This document shows positions 55,994-64,000 of a stretch of DNA of 64,000 bases, piece by piece (the stretch's first letter is position 1; each line of letters begins with the position of its first letter). The stretch comes from Arcanobacterium buesumense (GTDB lineage Bacteria; Actinomycetota; Actinomycetes; Actinomycetales; Actinomycetaceae), in assembly GCF_012563545.1 (NCBI RefSeq), contig NZ_CP050804.1, positions 930,001 through 994,000 of the forward strand, in the 5' to 3' direction. A program made the position numbers and the translations under genes. The notes below the pieces were generated by a model. The model searched no databases, had not been told where the DNA came from, and saw only the letters and a program-made list of their open reading frames with translations.

Positions 55994-57217
55994 CTACTGA
56001 GCTAAAATGTGACAATAGAAATCCATTGTTTTCAGCGCAATTTTCTCCCACGAGAACATTTCTTCAACCCGGCGCCGCCCTGCAAGACCCATCTGGGCTG
56101 CGCGTTGTGGATCAGAAACCATCTCAGCCAACGCAAAACCCAAGTCGCGCTCAAACGTTTGCGGATCAACAGGCGTACCCGTACCATCATCGAGCTGCTC
56201 GATAGGAACAAGCGTTCCGGTTACGCCATCGTCAATACAGTCCGGGATTCCACCAGTGTTTGTACCAACAACTGGAAGTCCCATCGCCATAGCTTCAAGA
56301 TTGACGATACCCAACGGCTCATAGATGGACGGAGTAACGAATGTCGTTGAGCATGTTAAAAGTTGCTGGATCTTCTCTCTTGATAAATGCTCATCAATCC
56401 ATACAACACCCGTGCGCTTTTCCTGCAATTGACGAACTAGTTCTTGCGTCTCTGCCAATATTTCGGGCGTGTCTGGAGCTCCAGCGCAAAGAATAACTTG
56501 TACATCAGAGGGCACATAGGCCAAGGCGCGCAATAATCCAGGCACACCCTTTTGCCGAGTAATTCGTCCAACAAAAGCAATAGTTGGCTTATCTGGATCT
56601 AAGCCGTAACTACGCACATGCTCACGCGCGGACGCAATTCCTTCTTCCGTTTTTGGAGCTTGCCAAGCATCTAGGTCAATTCCATTATGTATAACGTGAA
56701 CCTTTTGTGGATCCAGATCAGGATAGCAACGGATAATATCGTCACGCATCCCATAAGAAACTGCAACGATGCCGTCAGCAGCTTCATATGCGGTTTTTTC
56801 AGCCCACGATGAAAGATTGTAACCGCCACCAAGTTGTTCGCGTTTCCACGGGCGCAAAGGCTCAAGCGAATGCGCAGAAATGACATGAGGGACCTCATGT
56901 AGCAAGGCGGCCCAATGACCGGCCATATTTGCATACCAGGTGTGCGAATGAACAATATCTGTCCCACCAACATTATTGGCAATCGCTAAATCAACACCGA
57001 AGGTACGCAAGGCACTATTTGCGTCCGATAAATCAGGTAAATAATCGTATCCAGTTACGTCGATCCCCCCTTCGCTAGTGGACTGGCGCGGGCCATCAAA
57101 GGCATGCACGTGAACCTGTGCGTGTGCAGCTAAAACTTTAGACAGTTCAGCAACATGGACTCCTGCCCCACCGTAGATATATGGTGGGTATTCACGGGTT
57201 AGCAGATCGACGCGCAT
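55994..57217 (-). CDS. glgA: GT4 glycogen synthase / maltose-1-phosphate synthase
   Basis: A 407-residue GT-B glycosyltransferase: N-terminal EYPPYIYGGAGVHVAEL, the HSHTWYANMAGHWA region, FVGRITRQKGV and the C-terminal EPLGIVNLEAMAMGLPVVGT with the ExxGxxxxE motif. This actinobacterial group, next to glgC, is GlgM in mycobacteria, which makes maltose 1-phosphate from ADP-glucose; glgM would then be the better symbol. AAGGGAG precedes the ATG. Divergent from glgC with a 190-bp shared region. Confidence 0.9.
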   Translation of the reverse strand: MRVDLLTREYPPYIYGGAGVHVAELSKVLAAHAQVHVHAFDGPRQSTSEGGIDVTGYDYLPDLSDANSALRTFGVDLAIANNVGGTDIVHSHTWYANMAGHWAALLHEVPHVISAHSLEPLRPWKREQLGGGYNLSSWAEKTAYEAADGIVAVSYGMRDDIIRCYPDLDPQKVHVIHNGIDLDAWQAPKTEEGIASAREHVRSYGLDPDKPTIAFVGRITRQKGVPGLLRALAYVPSDVQVILCAGAPDTPEILAETQELVRQLQEKRTGVVWIDEHLSREKIQQLLTCSTTFVTPSIYEPLGIVNLEAMAMGLPVVGTNTGGIPDCIDDGVTGTLVPIEQLDDGTGTPVDPQTFERDLGFALAEMVSDPQRAAQMGLAGRRRVEEMFSWEKIALKTMDFYCHILAQ

Positions 57218-57304
57218 AGCACTCCCTTTCGCTCCAAAAACTTTTCACTTAACCTTATCCTGAAAACAGATAAAGTGAAGACATATTTTTATCCGATCTT
57301 GGTA

Positions 57305-57337
57305 AAACTTTGCAGGATTATGGAAACTTTTTGCAGG
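57305..57337. repeat. Direct repeats in the glgA-glgC intergenic region
   Basis: AAACTTTGCAGG (57305-57316) and AAACTTTTTGCAGG (57324-57337) are near-identical direct repeats in the 190-bp divergent promoter region (57218-57407). They may bind a regulator of glycogen genes. Confidence 0.35.
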
Positions 57338-57394
57338 TTTTGCTAATTGTTCCGAAAATCCTATAAATACACCCCGGAGGTCAAAACTCTTAGC

Positions 57395-57400
57395 TAAAGT
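57395..57400 (+). promoter_or_regulatory. -10 element TAAAGT, leaderless glgC
   Basis: TAAAGT ends 7 nt before the ATG at 57408. Confidence 0.5.
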
Positions 57401-57407
57401 TGAATAC

Positions 57408-58667
57408 ATGTATGGAGCAAAAAGATCAAAAGCCCGCGTTCTTGCAATAGTTCTGGCCGGAGGCGAAGGAAAACGCCTGATGCCGCTAACACAAGATCGT
57501 GCAAAGCCAGCAGTCCCATTCGGTGGTATTTATCGTCTTATCGATTTTTCCCTCTCGAATCTTGTTAATTCTGGTTACTTGAAAGTCGTGGTACTTACTC
57601 AGTACAAATCACACTCTCTTGACCGCCACATTTCCCAAACATGGCGAATGTCTACTTTGTTAGACAATTACATTGCCCCTGTTCCAGCGCAGCAACGTGT
57701 GGGTAAGAGTTGGTTTTCTGGATCTGCTGACGCAGTCTTCCAGTCACTTAATATTCTTGATGACGAACGCCCAGATTATGTTGTTATTACCGGGGCAGAT
57801 AACATCTATCGGATGGACTTCTCTCAGATGGTCGATCAGCATATTGAATCAGGTCGCGGCCTGACAATTGCTGGTTTGCGCCAACCGATCGAATTGTCCT
57901 CATCTTTTGGCGTGATTGACACTGATCCGCAAGATTCAACAAAAGTTCGCCAGTTCTTAGAAAAGCCGGAACATGTTGACGGATTACCGGATTCACCGCA
58001 AGAATTCCTCGCATCCATGGGTAATTACGTATTCAGCGCCGATGCACTTGTGCATGCGCTCCACGCCGATGCTGATAACGAAAACTCTAAGCATGACATG
58101 GGTGGGGATATCGTCCCCATGTTCGTCGCCAAGGGCGATTGTGGCGTTTACGATTTCACCTTCAACGATATTCCTGGTTCCACTGATCGAGATCGTAACT
58201 ATTGGCGCGACGTCGGCACCATCGATATGTTCCATGAAGCCAATCAAGACCTTATCGCGATTAATCCTATTTTTAACTTATATAATACGGACTGGCCGCT
58301 GTACACCGGATATACCGGCCTACCACCAGCAAAATTCGTCTACGGCCACCACGAGCGCCTCGGACATGCACTAGATTCTATTATTTCTCCCGGAGTCATT
58401 ATCTCGGGCGGTGAAGTAATCGCTTCAGTGCTCTCGCCACACGTGCGCGTTAATTCATGGTCATCAGTACGCAACTCTGTCCTTTTTGACGGTGTCAATG
58501 TAGGCCGTAATGCTACTGTTGTTAATGCGATCGTCGATAAATACGTACGTATTGACGAAGGTGCCCAAATCGGTATTGATCACGAACACGATCAAGCTCG
58601 CGGATGTTGGATTTCCGAAGGCGGTATCGTCGTCGTCCCGAAGGGCGTCCATATAACCCGCGGATAG
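57408..58667 (+). CDS. glgC: Glucose-1-phosphate adenylyltransferase
   Basis: Makes ADP-glucose, the glucosyl donor for glycogen synthesis. The 419-residue protein has the nucleotidyltransferase motif [33 protein letters not shown] and a C-terminal left-handed beta-helix ([19 protein letters not shown]). Divergent from the glgA/glgM gene, so the two steps of the pathway are controlled from one region. A hairpin follows it. Confidence 0.96.
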   Translation: MYGAKRSKARVLAIVLAGGEGKRLMPLTQDRAKPAVPFGGIYRLIDFSLSNLVNSGYLKVVVLTQYKSHSLDRHISQTWRMSTLLDNYIAPVPAQQRVGKSWFSGSADAVFQSLNILDDERPDYVVITGADNIYRMDFSQMVDQHIESGRGLTIAGLRQPIELSSSFGVIDTDPQDSTKVRQFLEKPEHVDGLPDSPQEFLASMGNYVFSADALVHALHADADNENSKHDMGGDIVPMFVAKGDCGVYDFTFNDIPGSTDRDRNYWRDVGTIDMFHEANQDLIAINPIFNLYNTDWPLYTGYTGLPPAKFVYGHHERLGHALDSIISPGVIISGGEVIASVLSPHVRVNSWSSVRNSVLFDGVNVGRNATVVNAIVDKYVRIDEGAQIGIDHEHDQARGCWISEGGIVVVPKGVHITRG

Positions 58668-58682
58668 CAAACTTCAAGGACC

Positions 58683-58722
58683 GTGGCGGTAGTTTCACAT
58701 CTCATATGTGGAACCACCGCCA
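58683..58722. terminator. Bidirectional terminator between glgC and the SixA-like gene
   Basis: Stem GTGGCGGT / ACCGCCAC extended by GTTTCACAT / ATGTGGAAC around a short CTCAT loop, with one bulge on each side; T-rich exit on the plus strand. Convergent genes on both sides. Confidence 0.8.
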
Positions 58723-58744
58723 CTTCCTTTCACCTGACGTGCAA

Positions 58745-59236
58745 CTACGGAAGAATACGTTGCCACATTCCAGCAATGTCCTCATCAATTTTGTGCCACT
58801 GACCAGAAAACGTCATAGCACCAGCGCACGCAGGAGAAAATCCACGCATAAGTGAGCGTACGGTCTCGTCGCTTGGCTCGCCTAGATAGCTAACAAGGCC
58901 GCTAACCGAGGGTTCATGACCGATCACTAATACAGTCGATCTCTGATCATGTGTGCTGTATAAAGCATCAAGTATGTCTTGATAATAGCCCTCATAAAAG
59001 CTATCTCGATAATCTACTTCCGACACCGCAAGTCCCCCAGATTTCAGCCCTTCAAGAGTTTGACGTGTACGCACCGCACCCGAAACATAGGCTAAATCAG
59101 CACAAGCAATTAGCTGTGACAACTGGCTGCCCATCGATAACGCTTGCTGGCGGCCGTAGTCAGTTAGCTCGCGCAATCGATCGCTTCGTCCATAACCGGC
59201 TTGAGCATGGCGCATAATAATAAGTGTCTTCTTCAT
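58745..59236 (-). CDS. SixA-like histidine phosphatase
   Basis: A 163-residue branch 1 histidine phosphatase: catalytic IIMRHAQAG (RHG-type motif as RHA) and second His in VIGHEPSVSGL. SixA removes phosphate from histidine residues of phospho-relay proteins in E. coli; the substrate here is unknown. It starts 4 nt inside the end of the ABC-F gene, so they are coupled. Confidence 0.87.
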   Translation of the reverse strand: MKKTLIIMRHAQAGYGRSDRLRELTDYGRQQALSMGSQLSQLIACADLAYVSGAVRTRQTLEGLKSGGLAVSEVDYRDSFYEGYYQDILDALYSTHDQRSTVLVIGHEPSVSGLVSYLGEPSDETVRSLMRGFSPACAGAMTFSGQWHKIDEDIAGMWQRILP

Positions 59237-60846
59237 GCCAGCGTAATCAATTCTAAATAGTCATCGGACCACAAGTCTTCATCACCATCAGGTAACAACA
59301 ACACTCGCTCTGGATCGAGCGCTTCAACCGCACCTTCGTCGTGAGTAACCAGAATAACTGCCCCCTCATACTGGCGTAACGCGCGTAAAATTTCTTCCCT
59401 CGAAGCCGGATCTAAATTATTCGTTGGCTCATCTAGTAACAGCACATTCGCTGCCGAGACAACTAGCATCGCTAATGCTAAACGAGTTTTTTCGCCACCA
59501 GACAAAACTGCAGCCGATTTATCTGCGTCTTCACCGGAAAAAAGGAACGATCCTAGGACTGATCGGACGCCAGTGTCATCAAGCTCCGGAGCAACATAAC
59601 GCAAATTCTCAACAACCGTCTTTTGCGGGTCAATAGTTTCATGTTCCTGGGCATAATAGCCAAGCTTCAATCCATGCCCGGCAATAACTTCACCCGTATC
59701 TGGTTGTTCCACACCCGCAAGAATCCGTAACAGTGTTGTTTTTCCGGCACCGTTATAGCCCAAAACGACAACGCGTGATCCGCGGTCGATAGCTAAATCT
59801 AGACCCGCAAAAATTTCTAAGGAACCATACGACTTGGTCAGCCCGCGCCCCGTCAATGGCGTTTTTCCAGACGGCGCTGGATCAGGGAAACGCAGGTGGG
59901 CAACTTTATCGGCGGCCCGCTCTTCTTCTACCTCACTCATGAGTTTTTCAGCACGTTTGAGCATATTTTGTGCAGCAACTGCCTTGGTAGCTTTTGCGCG
60001 CATCTTATTAGCTTGAGCAGTAAGCGTAGCGGCTTTCTTTTCTGCATTTGCACGTTCTCGACGGCGGCGTGCCTCATCCTGTTCTCGCTGTTTGAGATAG
60101 GCATCCCACCCCATTGAATAAATATCGATAACTGAACGATTAGCGTCTAAATACCAAATCTGATTGACTGTTTCACGCAAGAGTTCAACCGAGTGCGAAA
60201 TGACAACAAAACCACCCAAATAATTTTTCAACCAATCTCTGAGCCACAGTATTGAATCGTGATCCAAGTGGTTTGTTGGTTCGTCCAATAGGAGAGTTTC
60301 CGCGTCAGAAAATAACACACGCGCAAGTTCAACACGACGACGTTGTCCACCCGATAATGTCTGAAGCTCCTGATCTAGAACACGCTCTGGCAAACCTAAC
60401 GAAGCAGCTATTTGAGCTGCCTCCGCTTTCGCAGCATAGCCACCTGCGGCGGTGAACTGCATATCTAGGCGCACATATTTTTCCATAGCTTTTTGCTGAC
60501 GCGCCCCAGTTAAGGTTGCCATATCGTGTTCCGCGCGCTGTATCGAATGCAACGTTTGCTCAATACCACGAACCGATAGAATCCGGTCACGAGCAATTTC
60601 GGTTGGATCGCCCACCCGTGGATCTTGTGCAAGGTAACCAATTGAACCTTTGCGCGAAATTATTCCGCTATGTTCAACAACTTCAGAGGTAGTACCTTGA
60701 CCAGCTAGCAGTCTTAAAAGCGTTGTTTTACCTGCACCATTCCGCCCAACAAGACCAACTGCACAGCCTTTATTAACATGTAAAGTCGCCTGTGAGATAA
60801 GAGAACGAGTGCCTATATTCATGGAAAGATCTTGCGTATGAATCAC
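59233..60846 (-). CDS. ABC-F family ATPase
   Basis: A 537-residue soluble protein with two ABC domains: Walker A GRNGAGKT and GYNGAGKT, signatures LSGGQRRRVELAR and LSGGEKTRLALAM, Walker B LLLDEPTNHLD and LLLDEPTNNLD. The linker between them is Arg/Lys-rich (RRRRERANAEKKAATLTAQ), the arm of ribosome-associated ABC-F proteins. Role is translation factor or antibiotic resistance; no macrolide-specific feature is seen. Leaderless GTG start. Confidence 0.92.
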   Translation of the reverse strand: MIHTQDLSMNIGTRSLISQATLHVNKGCAVGLVGRNGAGKTTLLRLLAGQGTTSEVVEHSGIISRKGSIGYLAQDPRVGDPTEIARDRILSVRGIEQTLHSIQRAEHDMATLTGARQQKAMEKYVRLDMQFTAAGGYAAKAEAAQIAASLGLPERVLDQELQTLSGGQRRRVELARVLFSDAETLLLDEPTNHLDHDSILWLRDWLKNYLGGFVVISHSVELLRETVNQIWYLDANRSVIDIYSMGWDAYLKQREQDEARRRRERANAEKKAATLTAQANKMRAKATKAVAAQNMLKRAEKLMSEVEEERAADKVAHLRFPDPAPSGKTPLTGRGLTKSYGSLEIFAGLDLAIDRGSRVVVLGYNGAGKTTLLRILAGVEQPDTGEVIAGHGLKLGYYAQEHETIDPQKTVVENLRYVAPELDDTGVRSVLGSFLFSGEDADKSAAVLSGGEKTRLALAMLVVSAANVLLLDEPTNNLDPASREEILRALRQYEGAVILVTHDEGAVEALDPERVLLLPDGDEDLWSDDYLELITLA

Positions 60847-60852
60847 ACGTAT

Positions 60853-60858
60853 AGCTTA
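60853..60858 (-). promoter_or_regulatory. -10 element TAAGCT, leaderless ABC-F gene
   Basis: TAAGCT ends 6 nt before the GTG at 60846. Confidence 0.5.
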
Positions 60859-60915
60859 CCTGCCGTACTATGTGCTCCTACATCTCATGATGGTGTAGCT
60901 GGACACACACCTAAA

Positions 60916-60953
60916 TGTAACGGGTGAAAAGCCTAGACTTTTCACCCGTTACA
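60916..60953 (-). terminator. Terminator of the SUF operon
   Basis: 16-bp perfect stem (60916-60931 / 60938-60953) with a 6-nt loop, right after the sufT stop codon. Confidence 0.85.
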
Positions 60954-60962
60954 CCGCCTTTA

Positions 60963-61280
60963 TCAGACATTAAAACCTAATGCGCGAAGCTGATCTCGGC
61001 CATCTTCGGTAATACGGTCTGGACCCCACGGCGGTAACCATACCCAGTTAATACGAAAATCATTCACTAAATTAGACACCGCCATAGCAGCCTGCTCTTC
61101 GATAACGTCGGTTAACGGACAGGCAGCAGATGTCAGCGTCATATCGGCAACGGCCGAATCGCCGTCGATCGTCAGGCCATAAAGCAACCCTAAATCAACG
61201 ATATTAATACCCAATTCCGGGTCAATGACATCGCGAAGAGCCTCTTCAAGCTCCGCAACGGTGACGGACGAATCAGTCAT
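60963..61280 (-). CDS. sufT: SufT-like Fe-S assembly protein (MIP18 domain)
   Basis: A 105-residue DUF59/MIP18 protein: IDPELGINIVDLGLLYGL and a Cys in TSAACPLTD. SufT helps load Fe-S clusters onto client proteins. Last gene of the SUF operon in this window, 48 nt after sufU. Confidence 0.9.
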   Translation of the reverse strand: MTDSSVTVAELEEALRDVIDPELGINIVDLGLLYGLTIDGDSAVADMTLTSAACPLTDVIEEQAAMAVSNLVNDFRINWVWLPPWGPDRITEDGRDQLRALGFNV

Positions 61281-61327
61281 ATGTGTCTTCTCCTTATATG
61301 CAAAGCTAGTTGAGTCTAGAGTTGCGT

Positions 61328-61789
61328 CTACTGATGTTTAATAGTCTGTGCTTGGTCTGTTGCATCACGAAGCGCCATCCATCCAAGTAATGCGCATTTG
61401 ATCCGCATTGGGAATTTAGAAACCCCTTGGAATGCAGATGCATCATCAAGAAGATCGGCAAGATCGTCATCGATATCTGCACCACGGTTATCCATCATAT
61501 GCCGAAATGCTTCGTATAGTTCTTCAACTTCAGCTAAGCTTTTACCTTCAACAAGATCGTGCATAATTGATAATGATGCCTGCGAAATTGAACAACCTTC
61601 GCCTTCCCAAGCTGCCTTTTCTAACCGTTTCCCATCTTGAGATAGCATCACCCGCATTGTAGCTTGGTCACCACACGTAGTATTGACCTGGAATGATTCC
61701 CCGTCAGCATCAACGAGCTGTCCTTCTCCATGACGCTCTTTAGCAGCATCTAGGATGATTTGCTGATACATCTGGTCAAGATCGTTCAT
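61328..61789 (-). CDS. sufU: SufU-type Fe-S cluster assembly scaffold/sulfurtransferase
   Basis: A 153-residue SufU protein with three conserved Cys: VNTTCGDQ, EGEGCSISQASLSIM and RIKCALLGW, plus an Asp, matching the Zn site that accepts sulfur from SufS. Starts 2 nt after the sufS stop codon. Confidence 0.94.
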   Translation of the reverse strand: MNDLDQMYQQIILDAAKERHGEGQLVDADGESFQVNTTCGDQATMRVMLSQDGKRLEKAAWEGEGCSISQASLSIMHDLVEGKSLAEVEELYEAFRHMMDNRGADIDDDLADLLDDASAFQGVSKFPMRIKCALLGWMALRDATDQAQTIKHQ

Positions 61790-61791
61790 AT

Positions 61792-63060
61792 TTATCCTTC
61801 CACCCCGAAATATGACCGCACACGAGCAAGTTGATCGAGGAAAATATCAACATCATGTACGGTATTATACGGTCCAAATGAGATCCGAGAGGAAGCAAAA
61901 ACACCGAAGTGTTGATGGATAGGCTGCGCACAATGGTGCCCAACCCTAATAGCAACTCCTTGAGCATCAAGAAGCTGGCCAACATCGTGTGGATGAACAC
62001 CATCAACAGCGAACGCAATAACGCCTACTCGGCGACCAGACGTACGCGGCCCAAGAATACGAATGCCTGAAATATCTTGCATCGCAGTCAATGCGTAGTC
62101 AGTAAGCAGACGCTCATGTTTAACAACGTTTTCCATTCCCAGTTGTTGCAGATAATTGACTCCCGCAGCAAGACCAACAATTTGAGTCACTGGTTGAGTT
62201 CCTGCTTCAAAACGTGCTGGCGGTGGAGCAAAGGAAGTCTGTTCCATTGTCACAACCTCAACCATCGAGCCACCAGTCAAAAAAGGCGGCATGATTGACC
62301 CCAGATCACGTCTTATATACAACGCTCCGATACCTGTTGGTCCAAGCATCTTATGCCCCGAGAAGGCGGCAAAGTCTACATCTAAGGCATGAAAATCAAC
62401 CGGAAGATGTGGCACAGATTGACACGCATCGAGCACCACATATGCTCCGTGTTGCCGAGCTTTCGGAATAATAACATCTAGTGGCGAAATAGCACCGGTG
62501 ACATTAGATACATGCGTCACGCCAACAATACGCGTACGTGTATCAATTACGTTGATAGTTTCGATATCAATCTGGCCTTCTTCATCTAGATCCAGCCAGC
62601 GTAATTCAACACCAATTCTGCGTGCTAATTCTTGCCAAGGAACAAGATTTGCATGATGTTCTGCACGTGTAACAACAATATTATCGCCTGGGTATAAAAC
62701 CAGTGGTGTATCTTTACCTGTTATACGCCAGTCCAAGGTTGCATTCAAAAACGTGTAAGCAATAGCATTGAGGGCTTCTGTTGAATTCTTTGTCCAAGAG
62801 ATCTCATCTGGAAAAGCGCCCACAAATGCGGCAACGGCTGTACGCGCGTCTTCCACAACCACAGTTGATTCACCTGCCAAAACATGTGAACCGCGGTTAA
62901 CCGCACCATTATGCATGCGGTCATGATCGGCCATAGCTTCAATAACAGATGTTGGTCGTTGCGATGTTGCGGCAGAATCAAGATACACAAGCTCTACCCC
63001 ACCATGAATTTTACGGTTCAAAATGGGGAAATCTTCCCGAGGGGCAAGCGCGGTGTTCAC
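61792..63060 (-). CDS. sufS: Cysteine desulfurase SufS
   Basis: PLP enzyme that supplies sulfur for Fe-S clusters. The 422-residue protein has the PLP-binding Lys in AFSGHKMLGPTG (about residue 235), the persulfide Cys in RVGHHCAQPI, and the conserved RGSHVLA and VTRAEHHANLVPW. Starts 3 nt after the sufC stop; partner SufU follows it. Confidence 0.96.
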   Translation of the reverse strand: MNTALAPREDFPILNRKIHGGVELVYLDSAATSQRPTSVIEAMADHDRMHNGAVNRGSHVLAGESTVVVEDARTAVAAFVGAFPDEISWTKNSTEALNAIAYTFLNATLDWRITGKDTPLVLYPGDNIVVTRAEHHANLVPWQELARRIGVELRWLDLDEEGQIDIETINVIDTRTRIVGVTHVSNVTGAISPLDVIIPKARQHGAYVVLDACQSVPHLPVDFHALDVDFAAFSGHKMLGPTGIGALYIRRDLGSIMPPFLTGGSMVEVVTMEQTSFAPPPARFEAGTQPVTQIVGLAAGVNYLQQLGMENVVKHERLLTDYALTAMQDISGIRILGPRTSGRRVGVIAFAVDGVHPHDVGQLLDAQGVAIRVGHHCAQPIHQHFGVFASSRISFGPYNTVHDVDIFLDQLARVRSYFGVEG

Positions 63061-63063
63061 AAA

Positions 63064-63813
63064 TTAACCTTCGTATTTCTCGTAACCGTTAGTTTCCAGA
63101 ATGTCTGCAAGCTCTGGACCGGCAGATTCCGCTACTCGTCCATCAACGAAAACATGAACAAAATCAGGCTTAATATACTTCAAAATGCGAGTGTAATGAG
63201 TGATGAGTAGAACGCCGTTATGCGTTATTTCATGGACACGGTTCACGCCCTCCGAAACGAGGCGAAGTGCGTCCACGTCGAGACCTGAATCGGTTTCATC
63301 AAGTACGGCAAACTTCGGTTTAAGCATCTCCAACTGAAGAATTTCTATCCGCTTTTTCTCGCCTCCGGAGAATCCTACGTTGACATCACGCGAGGAAAAA
63401 TCCTCATCGATCTTCAGATCCTTCATTGCTTGTTTCATGGTTTTCACCCATTCGCGAAGTTTTGGCGCTTCGCCGTCCACAGCAGTTTTAGCTGACCGCA
63501 AAAAATTAGTTACTGTCACGCCGTTAACTTCAACTGGATATTGCATAGCTAAGAAAACTCCGGCACGAGCACGCTCATCTGCAGTCATCTCTGTAATATC
63601 TTGACCATCGAGCAAAATTTCACCCTCAGTAATCTCATACTTTGGATGCCCGACAATAGCATATGACAGTGTAGATTTTCCAGATCCGTTTGGCCCCATG
63701 ATGGCATGAATTTCACCGGAGTTAATTGTCAGATTAACTCCACGCAAAATCTGTTTTGGTCCTTCAGCAGTTTCTACGGAAACATGCAAATTTTTAATTT
63801 CGAGGGTAGACAC
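63064..63813 (-). CDS. sufC: Fe-S assembly ATPase SufC
   Basis: A 249-residue ABC ATPase of the SufBCD complex: Walker A GPNGSGKST, signature FSGGEKKRIEILQLEML and Walker B FAVLDETDSGLDVD (split: AVLDETDSGLD). It follows the Rieske gene and precedes sufS in the usual actinobacterial SUF order; sufB and sufD are expected just upstream, outside the window. Confidence 0.96.
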   Translation of the reverse strand: MSTLEIKNLHVSVETAEGPKQILRGVNLTINSGEIHAIMGPNGSGKSTLSYAIVGHPKYEITEGEILLDGQDITEMTADERARAGVFLAMQYPVEVNGVTVTNFLRSAKTAVDGEAPKLREWVKTMKQAMKDLKIDEDFSSRDVNVGFSGGEKKRIEILQLEMLKPKFAVLDETDSGLDVDALRLVSEGVNRVHEITHNGVLLITHYTRILKYIKPDFVHVFVDGRVAESAGPELADILETNGYEKYEG

Positions 63814-63842
63814 GTATTTTCTCTTCTCTTAAACGTATAACT

Positions 63843-64000
63843 TTATGAATTAACAGTGATATAGACGTTCTCGCCGTCTACTCGTACTGGATAGATTGTC
63901 ACGGGCTGGGAAGCTGGCAGAGTCATAACTTCACCAGTTGCTAGATCAAATGCAGCACCATGCTGGGAACATTCAATCGACTCATCTTCAACCCAACCGT
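63843..64000 (-). CDS. Rieske-type [2Fe-2S] ferredoxin-like protein, C-terminal part
   Basis: The window cuts this gene at 64000; only the last ~52 residues are visible. They contain the second Rieske ligand pair, CSQHGAAFDLATG, followed by TLPASQPVTIYPVRVDG. Small Rieske proteins of this type sit inside SUF operons in actinobacteria. It is 29 nt upstream of sufC. Confidence 0.88.
   Translation of the reverse strand, partial: GWVEDESIECSQHGAAFDLATGEVMTLPASQPVTIYPVRVDGENVYITVNS

Overview
The window carries a mid-GC actinobacterial chromosome segment. WhiA, the complete pupylation set (Dop, Pup, PafA and the ARC ATPase), an ANTAR response regulator, a divergent GT4 glycogen synthase/glgC pair, a SUF operon with SufT/SufU and an ImuA-ImuB-DnaE2 cassette all point to Actinobacteria. 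The moderate GC and short intergenic regions suggest Actinomycetaceae (Arcanobacterium/Trueperella-like); this placement is inference. Several gene blocks keep the order I recall from Mycobacterium tuberculosis.

Layout. 1-4.7 kb: 3' end of tkt, then secG, tpiA, pgk and gap (glycolysis plus a Sec subunit). 4.9-12.7 kb: uvrA-uvrC-rapZ-yvcK-whiA, almost without spacing. 12.8-14.4 kb: YciI-like gene, bile-acid-symporter-family gene and a small unknown ORF. 14.4-17.7 kb: terC behind a yybP-ykoY type Mn2+ riboswitch, then uvrB. 17.9-19.1 kb: an MFS transporter broken by an 8-bp tandem duplication. 19.2-20.1 kb: coaE. 20.2-24.2 kb: an accessory module with a small secreted protein, a peptidoglycan-binding/adaptor protein, an ABC ATPase, an FtsX-like permease and a divergent lipoprotein. 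24.3-33 kb: rpsA, a methyltransferase, polA, a thioesterase, pdtaR-like regulator, tRNA-Leu(CAA), pyk and lgt. 33-39.7 kb: FKBP-like protein, pafA, pup, dop, arc, trmI. 39.8-46.4 kb: housekeeping genes, an Asp-rich protein, aroE, tRNA-Leu(GAG) and two small proteins. 46.5-51.8 kb: the imuA-imuB-dnaE2 mutasome, with imuB and dnaE2 broken but its SOS box intact. 51.8-64 kb: trmL, an XRE regulator with twin operator-like palindromes, a SpoU methylase, SPFH/NfeD, ABC ATPases, the glgA(M)/glgC pair, a SixA-like phosphatase and sufT-sufU-sufS-sufC plus the end of a Rieske protein gene.

The points of most interest are the secreted-protein/ABC module, pupylation without adjacent proteasome subunits, the decayed mutasome, the repeat-disrupted MFS gene, the Mn2+ riboswitch whose helix can hide the terC ribosome-binding site, and a repeated leaderless-promoter architecture (TANNNT 6-7 nt before the start codon) at about fourteen genes.
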